The notes below the pieces were generated by a model. That model had not been told where the DNA came from and did not search any database. It worked only from the letters and a program-made list of their open reading frames with translations. The position numbers and the translations under genes were made by a program. Below are positions 1 to 8,392 of a stretch of DNA of 64,000 nt, one piece after another; within the stretch, counting starts at the first letter, position 1; each line of letters starts with the position of its first letter. Source of the DNA: Prado023 sp963714995. GTDB taxonomy: Bacteria > Actinomycetota > Actinomycetes > S36-B12 > CAIYMF01. The stretch spans positions 124,001 to 188,000 of the forward strand of contig CAVQQP010000001.1 in the NCBI GenBank assembly GCA_963714995.1. Reading direction: 5' to 3'.

Positions 1-301
1 CACGGCGGCCCGCCTCGGCGGAGATGACCCGCTCGTGCCCGACCACGGCCAGGCGCAGCCCACCGCCCGCCGAGGAGCACACGACGATCGAGGAGTCAGG
101 CACCCGACCGACCCCGAGCCCGGCGACAGCGGCGTCCAGGCCGACGAGCACGTCCGTCGCTGAGGTCGTCGGATGCTGCGCCGTGGCCACGACGGCACCC
201 TCTGGACCGATCGCCGCGGCCTTGGTGAACGTGGAGCCGACGTCCACGCAGACGACGACGCCGAGGGGCGCACCCACCGGCGGCGTCGCATGGGCCTGCA
301 T
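1..301 (-). CDS. GlmL/MutL-family protein (5' part only)
   Basis: This gene starts at an ATG at 301 and runs off the left edge, so only about 100 N-terminal residues are visible. They read MQAHATPPVGAPLGVVVCVD, then VGSTFTKAAA and later VVCSSAGGGLRLAVVGHERV. The ASKHA-type phosphate-1 motif (VDVGSTFTK) and the CSSAGGGLRLAV block match the glutamate-mutase accessory protein GlmL (MutL) family, which is found beside B12-dependent mutases and is also common as a stand-alone actinobacterial gene. The family has an actin-like ATPase fold; its biochemical role is poorly defined. No obvious Shine-Dalgarno precedes the ATG. Family assignment is fairly secure, function is not. Confidence 0.75.
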   Translation of the reverse strand, partial: MQAHATPPVGAPLGVVVCVDVGSTFTKAAAIGPEGAVVATAQHPTTSATDVLVGLDAAVAGLGVGRVPDSSIVVCSSAGGGLRLAVVGHERVISAEAGRR

Positions 302-352
302 GCAGCCGAACCTATCCCGTGCCGCCGCCCTCGGGTCGAGCCGTCGACCAGG

Positions 353-1630
353 TCAGCCGTTCAGGATCCGGGTGATCTGCTCGGAGGCCGCCGTGGTCGC
401 CTCCTGGACCGTCGCCTCGTTGCTGAAGATCGACTCCAGCATGTCCGCCAGGAGCTCGGAGGTCACGACGTTGACCCAGTACGGGCTCACCGGCGTGAAC
501 CGGGAGTTGGTCGCCGCCGCATCGGCGACCGCGAGGTACGCGTTGCCCTGGTGTCCGGCGAACGCTCCCTCCTGGTTGGGGATGACTCCTGCCCGGGCCA
601 GCTCCGTCTGTGCCTCCAGGCCCGTCAGGATCTTGATCCACTGCACGGCCAGGGCCTGCTGGGTGCTCCGGGCGGAGACTGCGAGGTCCGATCCGCCGAA
701 GAAGACCGGGGCGGTCGTGCCGGGGGCCGTTCCCGGAAGCGCGAAGGCGCCGATGTCACCCTTCAGGTCGCCGTTGTCCAGGATCCCCGGCACCCACCAG
801 GAGTCGATCATCATCCCGACGTCCCCGGTCTTGAAGGCATCGACGTTCTTGGTCTCGTCGGCGTCGATGGGTGCCTTGGAGTACTTCTCGACGAGGCCCT
901 TGAGGGTCGTCAGGCCCTGGACGGACTCCGCGGAGTCCAGGGTGCCGGTCCAGGTGTCACCGTCCTGTGTGGCGATCTCGCCGCCGGCGTCCCAGACGAA
1001 CGGCACGGCACCGTTCCAGTACCGACCCGGGAAGTAGAACGCCGAGTACGCAGCGTTCTCGGAGTTGGCGGACTGCAGCTTCTCCGCGACGGCCTCGAGC
1101 TCGGCGAGGGAGGTCGGGACCTCGACACCGGCGTCCTTGAACTGGCCCTTGTTGTAGACCACGACGTTCACGCCCCCGTAGTAGGGGATGCCGTAGCGGA
1201 TGCCGTCGAGCTCGCCGGAGGGCTGAAGACCCGGGAGCATGCCGGCGACCTCGAGGTCCTCGGCGTACGCGGACAGGTCCGCGAGCAGGCCGGCATCGGC
1301 GTACTTGGCGGTCAGGACGTTGCCGATCTCGACGACATCCGGGGTGACGTCGGTGGCCAGCGCGTCGGTCAGCCGCTCCTGGACGCCGAACCACTGCTGC
1401 CGCTCGACCTCGACCTCGACGTTGGGGTACTGCTCCGCGAACCGGTCGTTGACCGCGTCGATCACCGACTGGGGCTGGCTGGCATCCATGAGCCAGACCC
1501 TGAGGGTGCCGGCCGCATCGGCGGGCGGGGGCGACACGGCGTCGTCCTGTGCAGGGTCAGAGCCGCTCGTGCAGCCGCTGAGGGCCAGGCCGGCGGCAGC
1601 CAGCACCACGATCCCGGTGCGGAACGTCAT
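353..1630 (-). CDS. ABC transporter sugar-binding lipoprotein (family 1 solute-binding protein)
   Basis: A 425-residue extracellular solute-binding protein. The N-terminus is a type II signal peptide with lipobox LSGC and acylated Cys20, followed by a Ser/Gly/Asp-rich linker, so it should be anchored on the outer face of the membrane. The body has the order of family-1 carbohydrate binders, with segments such as GIPYYGGVNVVVYNKGQFKD and GDVGMMIDSWWVPGI, the latter typical of maltose/trehalose/cellobiose-type binders. A good Shine-Dalgarno (GAAGGGGAT) precedes the ATG at 1630. No permease or ATPase gene lies next to it in the window; partner genes, if adjacent, must be elsewhere or it uses shared ones. 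The sugar ligand cannot be told from sequence. Confidence 0.88.
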   Translation of the reverse strand: MTFRTGIVVLAAAGLALSGCTSGSDPAQDDAVSPPPADAAGTLRVWLMDASQPQSVIDAVNDRFAEQYPNVEVEVERQQWFGVQERLTDALATDVTPDVVEIGNVLTAKYADAGLLADLSAYAEDLEVAGMLPGLQPSGELDGIRYGIPYYGGVNVVVYNKGQFKDAGVEVPTSLAELEAVAEKLQSANSENAAYSAFYFPGRYWNGAVPFVWDAGGEIATQDGDTWTGTLDSAESVQGLTTLKGLVEKYSKAPIDADETKNVDAFKTGDVGMMIDSWWVPGILDNGDLKGDIGAFALPGTAPGTTAPVFFGGSDLAVSARSTQQALAVQWIKILTGLEAQTELARAGVIPNQEGAFAGHQGNAYLAVADAAATNSRFTPVSPYWVNVVTSELLADMLESIFSNEATVQEATTAASEQITRILNG

Positions 1631-1766
1631 TGGATCCCCTTCGGCGGTTGGGTGTCGTCACGATCATGCACCAGTCCGACGACGACCGGGGTGATCTCGG
1701 GTCGGCGTGCCATCGCCCATCCCGTCGCGAGTTGCGCCGGACCCGGGCGGGCGGGACCCTTGAGCC

Positions 1767-2431
<665 letters not shown>

Positions 2432-2435
<4 letters not shown>

Positions 2436-3247
2436 CCCGGGGGGTCTCCCGCCGTTCAGCAGCCTGGGGGGGCGGGGGTATGGCGGGTGCGGTCGCGGCC
2501 AGCCTCGGAGTGCTGGCCGCCCAGGCCCGCGCCGTGCGGCGCGACATCGGGCCGCAGCGCGGGGTGCCGCCCTACCAGGACGGGCGGTTCGGGCCGCCCA
2601 CCGGCAGGTCCATCCGCCTGGCGGTGCTCGGCGACTCCGTGGCTGCCGGACTCGGTGCGGACACCGCCGCCGACACGGTCGCCGGGGTGATCGTGCGTGC
2701 CGTGGTGGAGGCCAGCCGGCGCCCGGTCATGATGACCAACCACGCCGTGGTCGGGGCCAAGTCGGCCGACCTCGACCGGCAGGTGACCCGGTGCCTGAGC
2801 GCACGACCGCAGGTGGCCGTGATCATCATCGGGGCCAACGACGTGACGCACATGGTGCCGCGCGCGTTGGCCGCCCGACGCCTGGAGACGGCCATCGCCC
2901 GACTCATCGACGCGGGCACCGCCGTGGTGATCGGCACCTGCCCCGACCTGGGGACCGTCCGGCCGGTCGGCCCGCCCCTGAAGTGGGTCGCCCGGGAGAG
3001 GTCGAGGTCGCTGGCAGCGGCCCAGCGCCGGGCCGCCATCCGAGCCGGGGCGCACCCCGTGAGCCTGTACGACCAGCTCGGCCCGGAGTTCGAGGCCAAT
3101 GCCGAGGCGTTCTTCGGCCCGGACCGGTTCCACCCCTCCAGCATGGGCTACCGCCGGATCGGCGCCACCCTGCTGCCCCCGGTGCTGGCGGCGCTGAACC
3201 TCGAACCGGCCCGCAGGCTCCGGGAGATCACGGCCACACCGTCCTGA
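2432..3247 (+). CDS. SGNH/GDSL-family hydrolase, membrane-anchored
   Basis: A 271-residue SGNH hydrolase (esterase/lipase superfamily). Residues 10-32 are hydrophobic and Gly/Ala-rich, which suggests a signal anchor or uncleaved export signal. Block I is LAVLGDSVAAGLG (nucleophile Ser69), block III is IIIGANDV, and block V is the DRFHPSSMGY segment near residue 230 with the catalytic Asp/His pair. The start codon overlaps the msrA stop in ATGA, so expression depends on msrA translation. The substrate is unknown; relatives deacylate lipids or deacetylate glycans in the cell envelope. Confidence 0.88.
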
Positions 3248-3275
3248 CTCCCGCTGGCCGTGGCCCCTGCCGGGC

Positions 3276-3638
3276 TCACAGGGTCTGGCGCAGTGCCACG
3301 AGCCCCTCGACCGCTCGCCGGCAGGCCTGGGCAGATGCGTCGCCGCGCCGGTCGGCGACCTCCTCGGCGAGGTCCTGGGCGCACACGGCAAGGACGTCAC
3401 CCGCCGCCGGATCGGCCAGGTCCGGCAGTGCCCGCCTGGGCCGGCCGGCCAGGTCCGCAGCGGCATCGGCCAGGTCCTGGGCGAGGTCGAACGCGGCCCG
3501 GGCACGGCTCCGTCCGTCCGGGAGGGACGCCGCCAGGCGCACCAGCGACAGGGACCGAAGCCGGTCGCAGGTACGCGTCGCCTCGAGGATCAGGCGGTCG
3601 GGGTCCTCCGGTGCGGGGGTCGGATCGAGCAGGCTCAC
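3276..3638 (-). CDS. hypothetical protein, Ala/Leu/Arg-rich helical
   Basis: About 120 residues from a GTG at 3638 (VSLLDPTPAPEDPDRLILEA), or 132 residues if the ATG at 3674 is used. I do not recognise a family. The sequence is predicted to be almost wholly alpha-helical with evenly spaced Leu/Ala and acidic residues (for example AAFDLAQDLADAAADLAG) and three cysteines. The GTG is preferred because the peptide becomes protein-like only from that point. It converges on the SGNH gene, with 28 bases between stops, and diverges from the DUF4287 gene. Codon use is like its neighbours, which supports it being real. Confidence 0.5.
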   Translation of the reverse strand: MSLLDPTPAPEDPDRLILEATRTCDRLRSLSLVRLAASLPDGRSRARAAFDLAQDLADAAADLAGRPRRALPDLADPAAGDVLAVCAQDLAEEVADRRGDASAQACRRAVEGLVALRQTL

Positions 3639-3730
3639 CCCGGCACGGTACCCGGCGCAGGGGTGCGCTGGCACCGCACCCGCTGGGAGGGTTACGGTAG
3701 GACCAGAACGCCGCCCAAGAGGAGATGCCC

Positions 3731-3961
3731 ATGACCCTGCACCACTCCGAGGAGACCCACCAGCTGCTTGTCGAGCGCGTCCCTGAGGCGACCGGGAAGC
3801 CGATGAAGGAGTGGTTCGCCGTGGTCGAGGAAGGTCCGTCCTTCACACGCTTCGACGACCGGGTCAACTGGCTGCGTGACGCGCACGAGCTGTCGCACGG
3901 CTACGCGACCGCGATCATCCACGAGATGGACAAGACGAAGGCCGCCCGCCGGGTCCAGTAG
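3731..3961 (+). CDS. DUF4287 domain-containing small protein
   Basis: A 76-residue protein beginning MTLHHSEETHQLLVERVPEA. The order ATGKPMKEWF then HELSHGYATAIIHEMDK matches the DUF4287 family, a short helical domain of unknown function widespread in actinobacteria, sometimes fused to other domains. Two in-frame ATGs exist at 3725 and 3731. The Shine-Dalgarno AAGAGGAG (3717-3724) abuts the first but has ideal six-base spacing to the second, so 3731 is chosen. The gene is monocistronic and is followed by a strong hairpin at 4007-4039. Confidence 0.85.
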   Translation: MTLHHSEETHQLLVERVPEATGKPMKEWFAVVEEGPSFTRFDDRVNWLRDAHELSHGYATAIIHEMDKTKAARRVQ

Positions 3962-4006
3962 TCCCGGCCGCAAGGCCCGGCGCGCGCGTTGTCGCGCGTC
4001 CCACCT

Positions 4007-4039
4007 GCATGCCCCGCAGCCTGCCGCTGTGGGGCATGC
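4007..4039 (+). terminator. 13-bp stem-loop after DUF4287 gene
   Basis: Arms GCATGCCCCGCAG and CTGTGGGGCATGC pair over 13 positions with a single mismatch around a 7-base loop. The hairpin lies 45 bases after the DUF4287 stop and before the next gene's promoter. There is no T-tract, as is common in high-GC actinobacteria, so termination is inferred from position and stability. Confidence 0.6.
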
Positions 4040-4079
4040 TCGCGTCCCGGCTCCCCCACCGGGCTCCCCCGGTGTGGTC

Positions 4080-4085
4080 TAGTCT
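4080..4085 (+). promoter_or_regulatory. possible -10 hexamer of a leaderless transcript
   Basis: TAGTCT lies only seven bases before the ATG at 4093, and no Shine-Dalgarno is present. That arrangement is typical of leaderless actinobacterial mRNAs. No clear -35 was found. Confidence 0.35.
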
Positions 4086-4092
4086 CGCGGCC

Positions 4093-5031
4093 ATGCGTGC
4101 CGACGAGTTCGACCTCACGATGGACGACGGCGTGGCGGTGCACGTGCGCCGCTGGCGACCGGACACCCAGCCCCGTGCCGTGGTCCAGGTCGCCCACGGC
4201 ATGGCCGAGCACGCGGGTCGGTACGCGCGGCTCGCCGGGGTCCTCGTCGAGGCCGGCTACGCGGTCTGGGCCCACGACCACCGGGGCCACGGCGACACCG
4301 CCCGCAGCGATGACGACCTCGGGCACTTCGCCGACGAGGACGGCTTCGCCCGGGTGGTCGCCGACCTGCTCGCGGTCCGCAGCGAGCTCGGTCGGGACGG
4401 CGAGGACAGCGCGGGACTGCCCGTGGCGCTGTTCGCGCACAGCATGGGCAGCTTCATCTCCCAGGCGGCCCTGGCGCTGCATGCACCGGCGCCGTGGGAT
4501 GCGGTCGTCCTCGCTGGATCCGACGCACCGGGGGGACTGTCCTACCGGGCCTTCCTGCAGGTGGCCCGGCTGGAACGCCGGCGGCAGGGTCGCCGCGGGC
4601 GCAGCACCCTCCTGGACAGGCTGTCGTTCGGGCCGTACAACGCCGCGTTCCGGCCCACCCGGACCGGATCGGACTGGCTGTCGCGGGACTCTGCCGAGGT
4701 CGACCTCTTCCTCGCCGACCCGCGGACCGGCTTCCCCCTGACCAACCAGGCATGGGTGGACTTCATCGGCGGTCGCGAGCACGTGGCCGGCATCGGGTTC
4801 GGCGCCGTGGAGCCCACGAGCCTGCCGATCCTGCTGATCGCCGGGGACAAGGACCCGGTCGGCCGCGCGGGCAAGGGCGTGCGCATGCTGGCCCAGCAGC
4901 TGACCTCAGCGGGGATGGGGGACGTGACGCTCACCCTCTACCCCGGTGCCCGGCATGAGCTGGTCAACGAGACCAACCGGGACCAGGTGCACGCCGACCT
5001 GCTGTCGTTCCTGTCACGCACCGTCGGCTGA
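4093..5031 (+). CDS. alpha/beta hydrolase, monoacylglycerol lipase/lysophospholipase-like (S33)
   Basis: A 312-residue protein from the ATG at 4093 (MRADEFDLTMDDGVAVHVRR). The oxyanion segment HGMAEHAGRY, the DHRGHGDT motif, the nucleophile elbow AHSMGS, the acid in IAGDKDPVG and the terminal His in GARHELVNE give a complete catalytic triad in the order of the Hydrolase_4 (serine aminopeptidase S33) family. Members hydrolyse monoacylglycerols or lysophospholipids in the cytoplasm. An upstream in-frame ATG at 4009 would add 28 residues encoded by the hairpin region and is rejected. It stands alone and ends facing the Bax-inhibitor gene across a shared terminator. Confidence 0.85.
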   Translation: MRADEFDLTMDDGVAVHVRRWRPDTQPRAVVQVAHGMAEHAGRYARLAGVLVEAGYAVWAHDHRGHGDTARSDDDLGHFADEDGFARVVADLLAVRSELGRDGEDSAGLPVALFAHSMGSFISQAALALHAPAPWDAVVLAGSDAPGGLSYRAFLQVARLERRRQGRRGRSTLLDRLSFGPYNAAFRPTRTGSDWLSRDSAEVDLFLADPRTGFPLTNQAWVDFIGGREHVAGIGFGAVEPTSLPILLIAGDKDPVGRAGKGVRMLAQQLTSAGMGDVTLTLYPGARHELVNETNRDQVHADLLSFLSRTVG

Positions 5032-5091
5032 CCGACCCGGGCCCACGCCGGGCCTACGCCCGGCCCCGGCCCACGCCCGGCCCCGGACATG

Positions 5092-5129
5092 CGACGGGCC
5101 CCGCAGCGAGGATGCTGCGGGGCCCGTCG
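5092..5129. terminator. bidirectional terminator, perfect 16-bp stem
   Basis: Arms CGACGGGCCCCGCAGC and GCTGCGGGGCCCGTCG are perfect reverse complements around a six-base loop. The hairpin sits between the convergent hydrolase (stop 5031) and Bax-inhibitor gene (stop 5140) and can serve both. The 50 bases before it (5037-5088) hold three imperfect copies of a CCCACGCCCGGCCCC-type unit. Confidence 0.8.
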
Positions 5130-5139
5130 TGCGTGGGTG

Positions 5140-6048
5140 TCAGTCGCGACCGGAGGCGATGATCGCCAGCAGGCGCAGGATCTCCAGGTACAGCCAGATC
5201 AGCGTGACCAGAAGGCCGAAGGCCATCCGCCAGGACTCGCGCTCGGGCAGGCCCATCTTCACGCCGCGCTCGATCGAGTCGAAGTCCAGCATCAGGCTGA
5301 ACGCGGCCAGCAGGACGCCGAACGCGCACAGGATCAGCCCCAGGGTGCCCACGCCGTAGAAGCCCCAGCCGTCGCCGACGCCGAAGAACGACGAGACGAA
5401 GGACATCACGGCGATCGCCAGGTAGGAGACCATCGCGACGAGCATGATCTTCTTGAAGCGACCGTCGACCTTGACCAGGCGGCTCTTGTAGAGCGTGAGC
5501 ATCACGACGAACGCCACGAGCGTGCCGATGATCGCCTGGGAGACCAGGCCCTCATAGCCGGTGCCCTGGGCCCACTGGTCGTAGACGTAGCTGATGCCAC
5601 CGAGGAACACGCCCTGGACGGCGGCGTAGGCCAGGATCAGCGGGGGGCTGACCGCCTTCTTGAAGGCGTTGGTCAGGCCGAGGACCAGGCCGAGGATCAT
5701 GGCCCCGAAGTAGAGGAACGGCATCGTGGGGGCCGTGAACCATCCGATCAGCGCGAACGGGATCAGGACGGCGATCGAGACGCCGGTGCGCACGATGACG
5801 TCGTCCATGGACATCCGGTCCGTGATCGGCTCGTAGACCGAGCCGGTCGGCGGGCCCATCGGGACCGGCGGCGGGACCTGGCCCGGCACCTGACCGTAGG
5901 GGGCCTGCGGGTACGGCTGCCCGAGGGGGGGCTGCCCGGCCTGCTGACCCGCCTGGCCGTAGGCCTGCACCCCCTCCGCATAGGCGAAGCCGCTCTGGCC
6001 CGACGACTGTGCGTCGAGTCGGCTGAAGATGGGGTTCTTGTTGTTCAT
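5140..6048 (-). CDS. Bax inhibitor-1/YccA family membrane protein
   Basis: A 302-residue integral membrane protein. Residues 1-75 form a Gly/Gln/Pro-rich cytosolic tail (repeats around GQAGQQAGQPPLGQPYPQ). Seven hydrophobic helices follow, with the family features LGLTNAFKKA, a central YVYDQWAQG stretch and the C-terminal GLLVTLIWLYLEILRLLA. The family is linked to calcium leak and stress protection, but its bacterial role is unclear. The start is the ATG at 6048, beginning MNNKNPIFSRLDAQSSGQSG; a GGAGGT lies about a dozen bases upstream, a rather long spacing. Upstream codons are repetitive and not protein-like. The relatively AT-rich block at 6104-6155 probably holds the promoter. Confidence 0.9.
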   Translation of the reverse strand: MNNKNPIFSRLDAQSSGQSGFAYAEGVQAYGQAGQQAGQPPLGQPYPQAPYGQVPGQVPPPVPMGPPTGSVYEPITDRMSMDDVIVRTGVSIAVLIPFALIGWFTAPTMPFLYFGAMILGLVLGLTNAFKKAVSPPLILAYAAVQGVFLGGISYVYDQWAQGTGYEGLVSQAIIGTLVAFVVMLTLYKSRLVKVDGRFKKIMLVAMVSYLAIAVMSFVSSFFGVGDGWGFYGVGTLGLILCAFGVLLAAFSLMLDFDSIERGVKMGLPERESWRMAFGLLVTLIWLYLEILRLLAIIASGRD

Positions 6049-6224
6049 CGTGTGTGTTCGACCTCCGCGTCGACAAGTCAGCACCACCCGTGGCGGGCGG
6101 TGCATCCACTGAACCACAAAACATGCGATTCGGCACGTTTCTTCCCCGGAACCGCCCGCGCTACACCTGCGCCCACGTCGGTCGTGGTCGTCGCTGGTCT
6201 CGCTCGTCTCGCTGACATGCGTCG

Positions 6225-6298
6225 TGCCCCCGGTGGGACTCGAACCCACACTCGGGCGGTTTTAAGCCGCCTGCCTCTGCCAATTGGGCTACGGGGGC
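6225..6298 (-). tRNA. tRNA with UAA anticodon, tRNA-Leu(UAA)-like but with a short variable loop
   Basis: A 74-base cloverleaf. Acceptor GCCCCCG pairs with CGGGGGC with discriminator A. The anticodon arm is GGCGG-CTTAAAA-CCGCC (anticodon UAA), and the T arm is GTGGG-TTCGAGT-CCCAC. The variable region is only five bases (CGAGT), making this a class I body. Leucine tRNAs normally carry a long class II variable arm, so the decoding assignment by anticodon (UUA, Leu) and the body type disagree. CCA is not encoded. It lies between the Bax-inhibitor gene and def. Confidence 0.85.
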
Positions 6299-6320
6299 CG
6301 GGCCTGGTGGTCCGACCGGC

Positions 6321-6872
6321 TCAAAGGTACGTCGTGCGCGGGTGGATGGCGTGTGCGCCGGCGACCCGGTCGAGGAACAGCAGCCCGTCGAGGTGGTCGA
6401 TCTCGTGCTGCAGGGCCCGGGCCTCGAAGGCGTCGGTCGTCAGGGTGACCAGCTCACCGGAACCCGGCAGGGCGCCGGTCACCGTCATCCGGGTGGCGCG
6501 GCGCACGTCGCCGGTGAAGTCCGGCACCGACATGCAGCCCTCGCGCCCCTTCTCGTTGCGGGAGGCAGCCACCACCACCGGGTTGACCAGCACGAAGGTG
6601 CCGTGGGTGGTGCGGGCCTTGGGGTGCCGGGACACGTCGAGGCTGAACATCCGCCACCCGATGCCGACCTGGTTGGCCGCAAGGCCGACACAGCCCGGGG
6701 ACACCCGCATCGTGGCGATCAGGTCGGCGGCGAGCTGCACGACCTCCGGATCGCTCGGGTCGACCTCGACGCACGGGGTGCCCAGCACCGGCTGGGGTGC
6801 GGCCACCACGGGAAGCACCCGTCCCGCCGGCAGCTCGGGCATGGGCAGCCTCACAGGGTGCACGTCGGACAT
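6321..6872 (-). CDS. def: peptide deformylase
   Basis: A 183-residue Fe/Zn-dependent peptide deformylase that removes the formyl group from nascent proteins. The three diagnostic motifs are present: GLAANQVG near residue 65, EGCMSVPD near 112 (metal-ligand Cys) and HEIDH at 156-160 (two His ligands and catalytic Glu). The Met in EGCMS and the family length are normal for the actinobacterial class. It begins six bases after the stop of the ACT-domain gene, so the two should be co-transcribed. The tRNA gene lies directly downstream. Confidence 0.96.
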   Translation of the reverse strand: MSDVHPVRLPMPELPAGRVLPVVAAPQPVLGTPCVEVDPSDPEVVQLAADLIATMRVSPGCVGLAANQVGIGWRMFSLDVSRHPKARTTHGTFVLVNPVVVAASRNEKGREGCMSVPDFTGDVRRATRMTVTGALPGSGELVTLTTDAFEARALQHEIDHLDGLLFLDRVAGAHAIHPRTTYL

Positions 6873-6878
6873 GGCGGG

Positions 6879-7395
6879 CTACAGGACGTCGGAGTCGGCG
6901 GGGCGCAGCGAGACCCCGACGCCGAGGTCCCGACCCGCCTCCGCGAGCTGGGCGCCGAGGGCGACCACGTCGACCCCGGGCGGAAGGCTCACCTCGGCGA
7001 CCAGCAGGTAGAGCCCGGCATGGCCCAGCCGGGTGGACAGGTCGGTGATGTTGCCCCCGTGCTTGGCCAGGGTCGCGGTCACGCCGGCGACGATGCCCGG
7101 CCGATCGGCACCGTGGACGCTGAGCACGTAGCCCGGCTCGGCCGTGGCTGGCTCCTCGGGTCCGACGGGCAGCACCGAGACGACCAGCCCGTCGGCGCTC
7201 GAGGTGCGCCAGCCGGGCGGCGAGATCCTCGACGGTGGATGCGATGTCGACGATGAGGGTCCAGGTGAAGTGCCCCCGCAGGAGGGTCATCGAGGAGTCC
7301 TCGAGATTGCCCCCCAACTCGGCCAGGACGCCGGTAACCTCGGCGATGATCCCGGGGCGATCCCGGCCGATGACGGTGACGGCGAGGCTTGGCAT
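6879..7395 (-). CDS. ACT-domain regulator (GcvR-like), frame broken by one inserted base
   Basis: Two ACT domains are readable in successive frames. The first, from the ATG at 7395, is MPSLAVTVIGRDRPGIIAEV and continues to LAARLAHLE. The second resumes in the next frame with ADGLVVSVLPVGPEEPATAE and contains HGADRPGIVAGVTATL. The frames join near 7195-7205 if one base is removed. The tandem ACT layout with DRPGI motifs is that of the glycine-cleavage-system transcriptional repressor GcvR and related amino-acid sensors of about 170 residues. It is likely intact in the organism. It is immediately upstream of def. Confidence 0.8.
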
Positions 7396-7430
7396 GCGCA
7401 CAGCCTACGGGTGCCCGAACCAGAGTGGCC

Positions 7431-8363
7431 CTACTCAGCCGCGACTGACCAGGCGACGCCGTCGAGGATGTCGTGCTCGCTCACGAGCACCTCGGGAATC
7501 CCGGTCGCGTCCATGATCCGGCGCAGCACCAGCGCCCCGGCCCCGATCACGTCGACCCGACCCGGGTGCATGACCGGCAGGGCCGCGCGCTCGGCGCGGG
7601 TCATGCCCAGCAGCGCGTCGCTGACCCGGCGGACGTCGGAGGCCGGGATGCGGCTGTGGTGGATGACGGCCGCGTCGTAGGCGGGCAGCTCCAGCGCCAG
7701 CGCCGCGACGGTGGTCACCGAACCGGCCAGGCCGACCAGCGTGGCCGCCTGCGTGAACGGGACGACTGCTGCGGCCCGTGCGATCGCCGCGTCGATGTCG
7801 GCGGTCGCGGCCGCGACCTGCGCCGGTGTCGGCGGGTCGGCGGCCATGTGCCGCTCGGTCATCCGCACGCAGCCGATGTCCACGCTCGTGCGGTGCGTCG
7901 GGTGCCCGGACCCGAGCACGAACTCCGTGGACCCGCCACCGATGTCGACCACGAGGAAGGGAGCGCGCGCGCCGGCGGGGATGCCGGTGGTGGCGCCGGC
8001 GAACGACAGCGCCCCCTCCTCCGCGCCACTGATGACCTCGGGCTCGACCCCCAGGATGTCGCGCACCCCGGCGACGAACTCCGCCCGGTTGGACACGTCC
8101 CGCGAGGCCGAGGTGGCCACGAACCGCAGCGGCGGGCTGCCCGCCTCGCGCAGCAGGTCGGCGTAGGTGCGGCAGGCGGCGAACGTGCGCTCCAGGGCGG
8201 CCGGGGCGAAGGTCCCGGTGGCGTCCACGCCCTCCCCGAGGCGCACCACGACCATCTCCCGCACGACGTCGGCTGCGGTCCCGGCCGCCAGGTCGACGTC
8301 GGCGATCAGCAGCCGGATGGAGTTCGTGCCGCAGTCGATGGCGGCGCAGCGGCGGGGGCTCAT
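7431..8363 (-). CDS. ppx: exopolyphosphatase / guanosine pentaphosphate phosphohydrolase (Ppx/GppA)
   Basis: A 310-residue Ppx/GppA-family phosphatase starting MSPRRCAAIDCGTNSIRLLI. The ASKHA phosphate motifs are IDCGTNS near the N-terminus, ATSASRDVSN, EVISGAEEGALSF and VVDIGGGSTEFVLG. It lacks the C-terminal HD domain, as is usual for the short actinobacterial enzymes. It hydrolyses inorganic polyphosphate and possibly pppGpp. A longer frame to 8480 exists, but the catalytic domain and the Shine-Dalgarno support 8363. The upstream bases contain a 15-bp tandem duplication that doubles the Shine-Dalgarno. Confidence 0.93.
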   Translation of the reverse strand: MSPRRCAAIDCGTNSIRLLIADVDLAAGTAADVVREMVVVRLGEGVDATGTFAPAALERTFAACRTYADLLREAGSPPLRFVATSASRDVSNRAEFVAGVRDILGVEPEVISGAEEGALSFAGATTGIPAGARAPFLVVDIGGGSTEFVLGSGHPTHRTSVDIGCVRMTERHMAADPPTPAQVAAATADIDAAIARAAAVVPFTQAATLVGLAGSVTTVAALALELPAYDAAVIHHSRIPASDVRRVSDALLGMTRAERAALPVMHPGRVDVIGAGALVLRRIMDATGIPEVLVSEHDILDGVAWSVAAE

Positions 8364-8392
8364 GACATCCTCACAGCCGACATCCTCACAGC
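8364..8392 (-). repeat. 15-bp tandem duplication carrying the ppx ribosome-binding site
   Basis: GACATCCTCACAGC occurs at 8364-8377 and again at 8379-8392 on the plus strand. On the coding strand each copy reads GCTGTGAGGATGTC, so the TGAGGAT Shine-Dalgarno appears twice before the ppx ATG. The upstream copy contains the DUF501 stop codon. Confidence 0.8.

Noticed and set aside
5089..7011. A 640-residue plus-strand frame
   Set aside because: It overlaps the Bax-inhibitor gene, the tRNA and def on the other strand and has shadow-type composition (EEHALDGGVGQDQRG style). It has no Shine-Dalgarno or motif.
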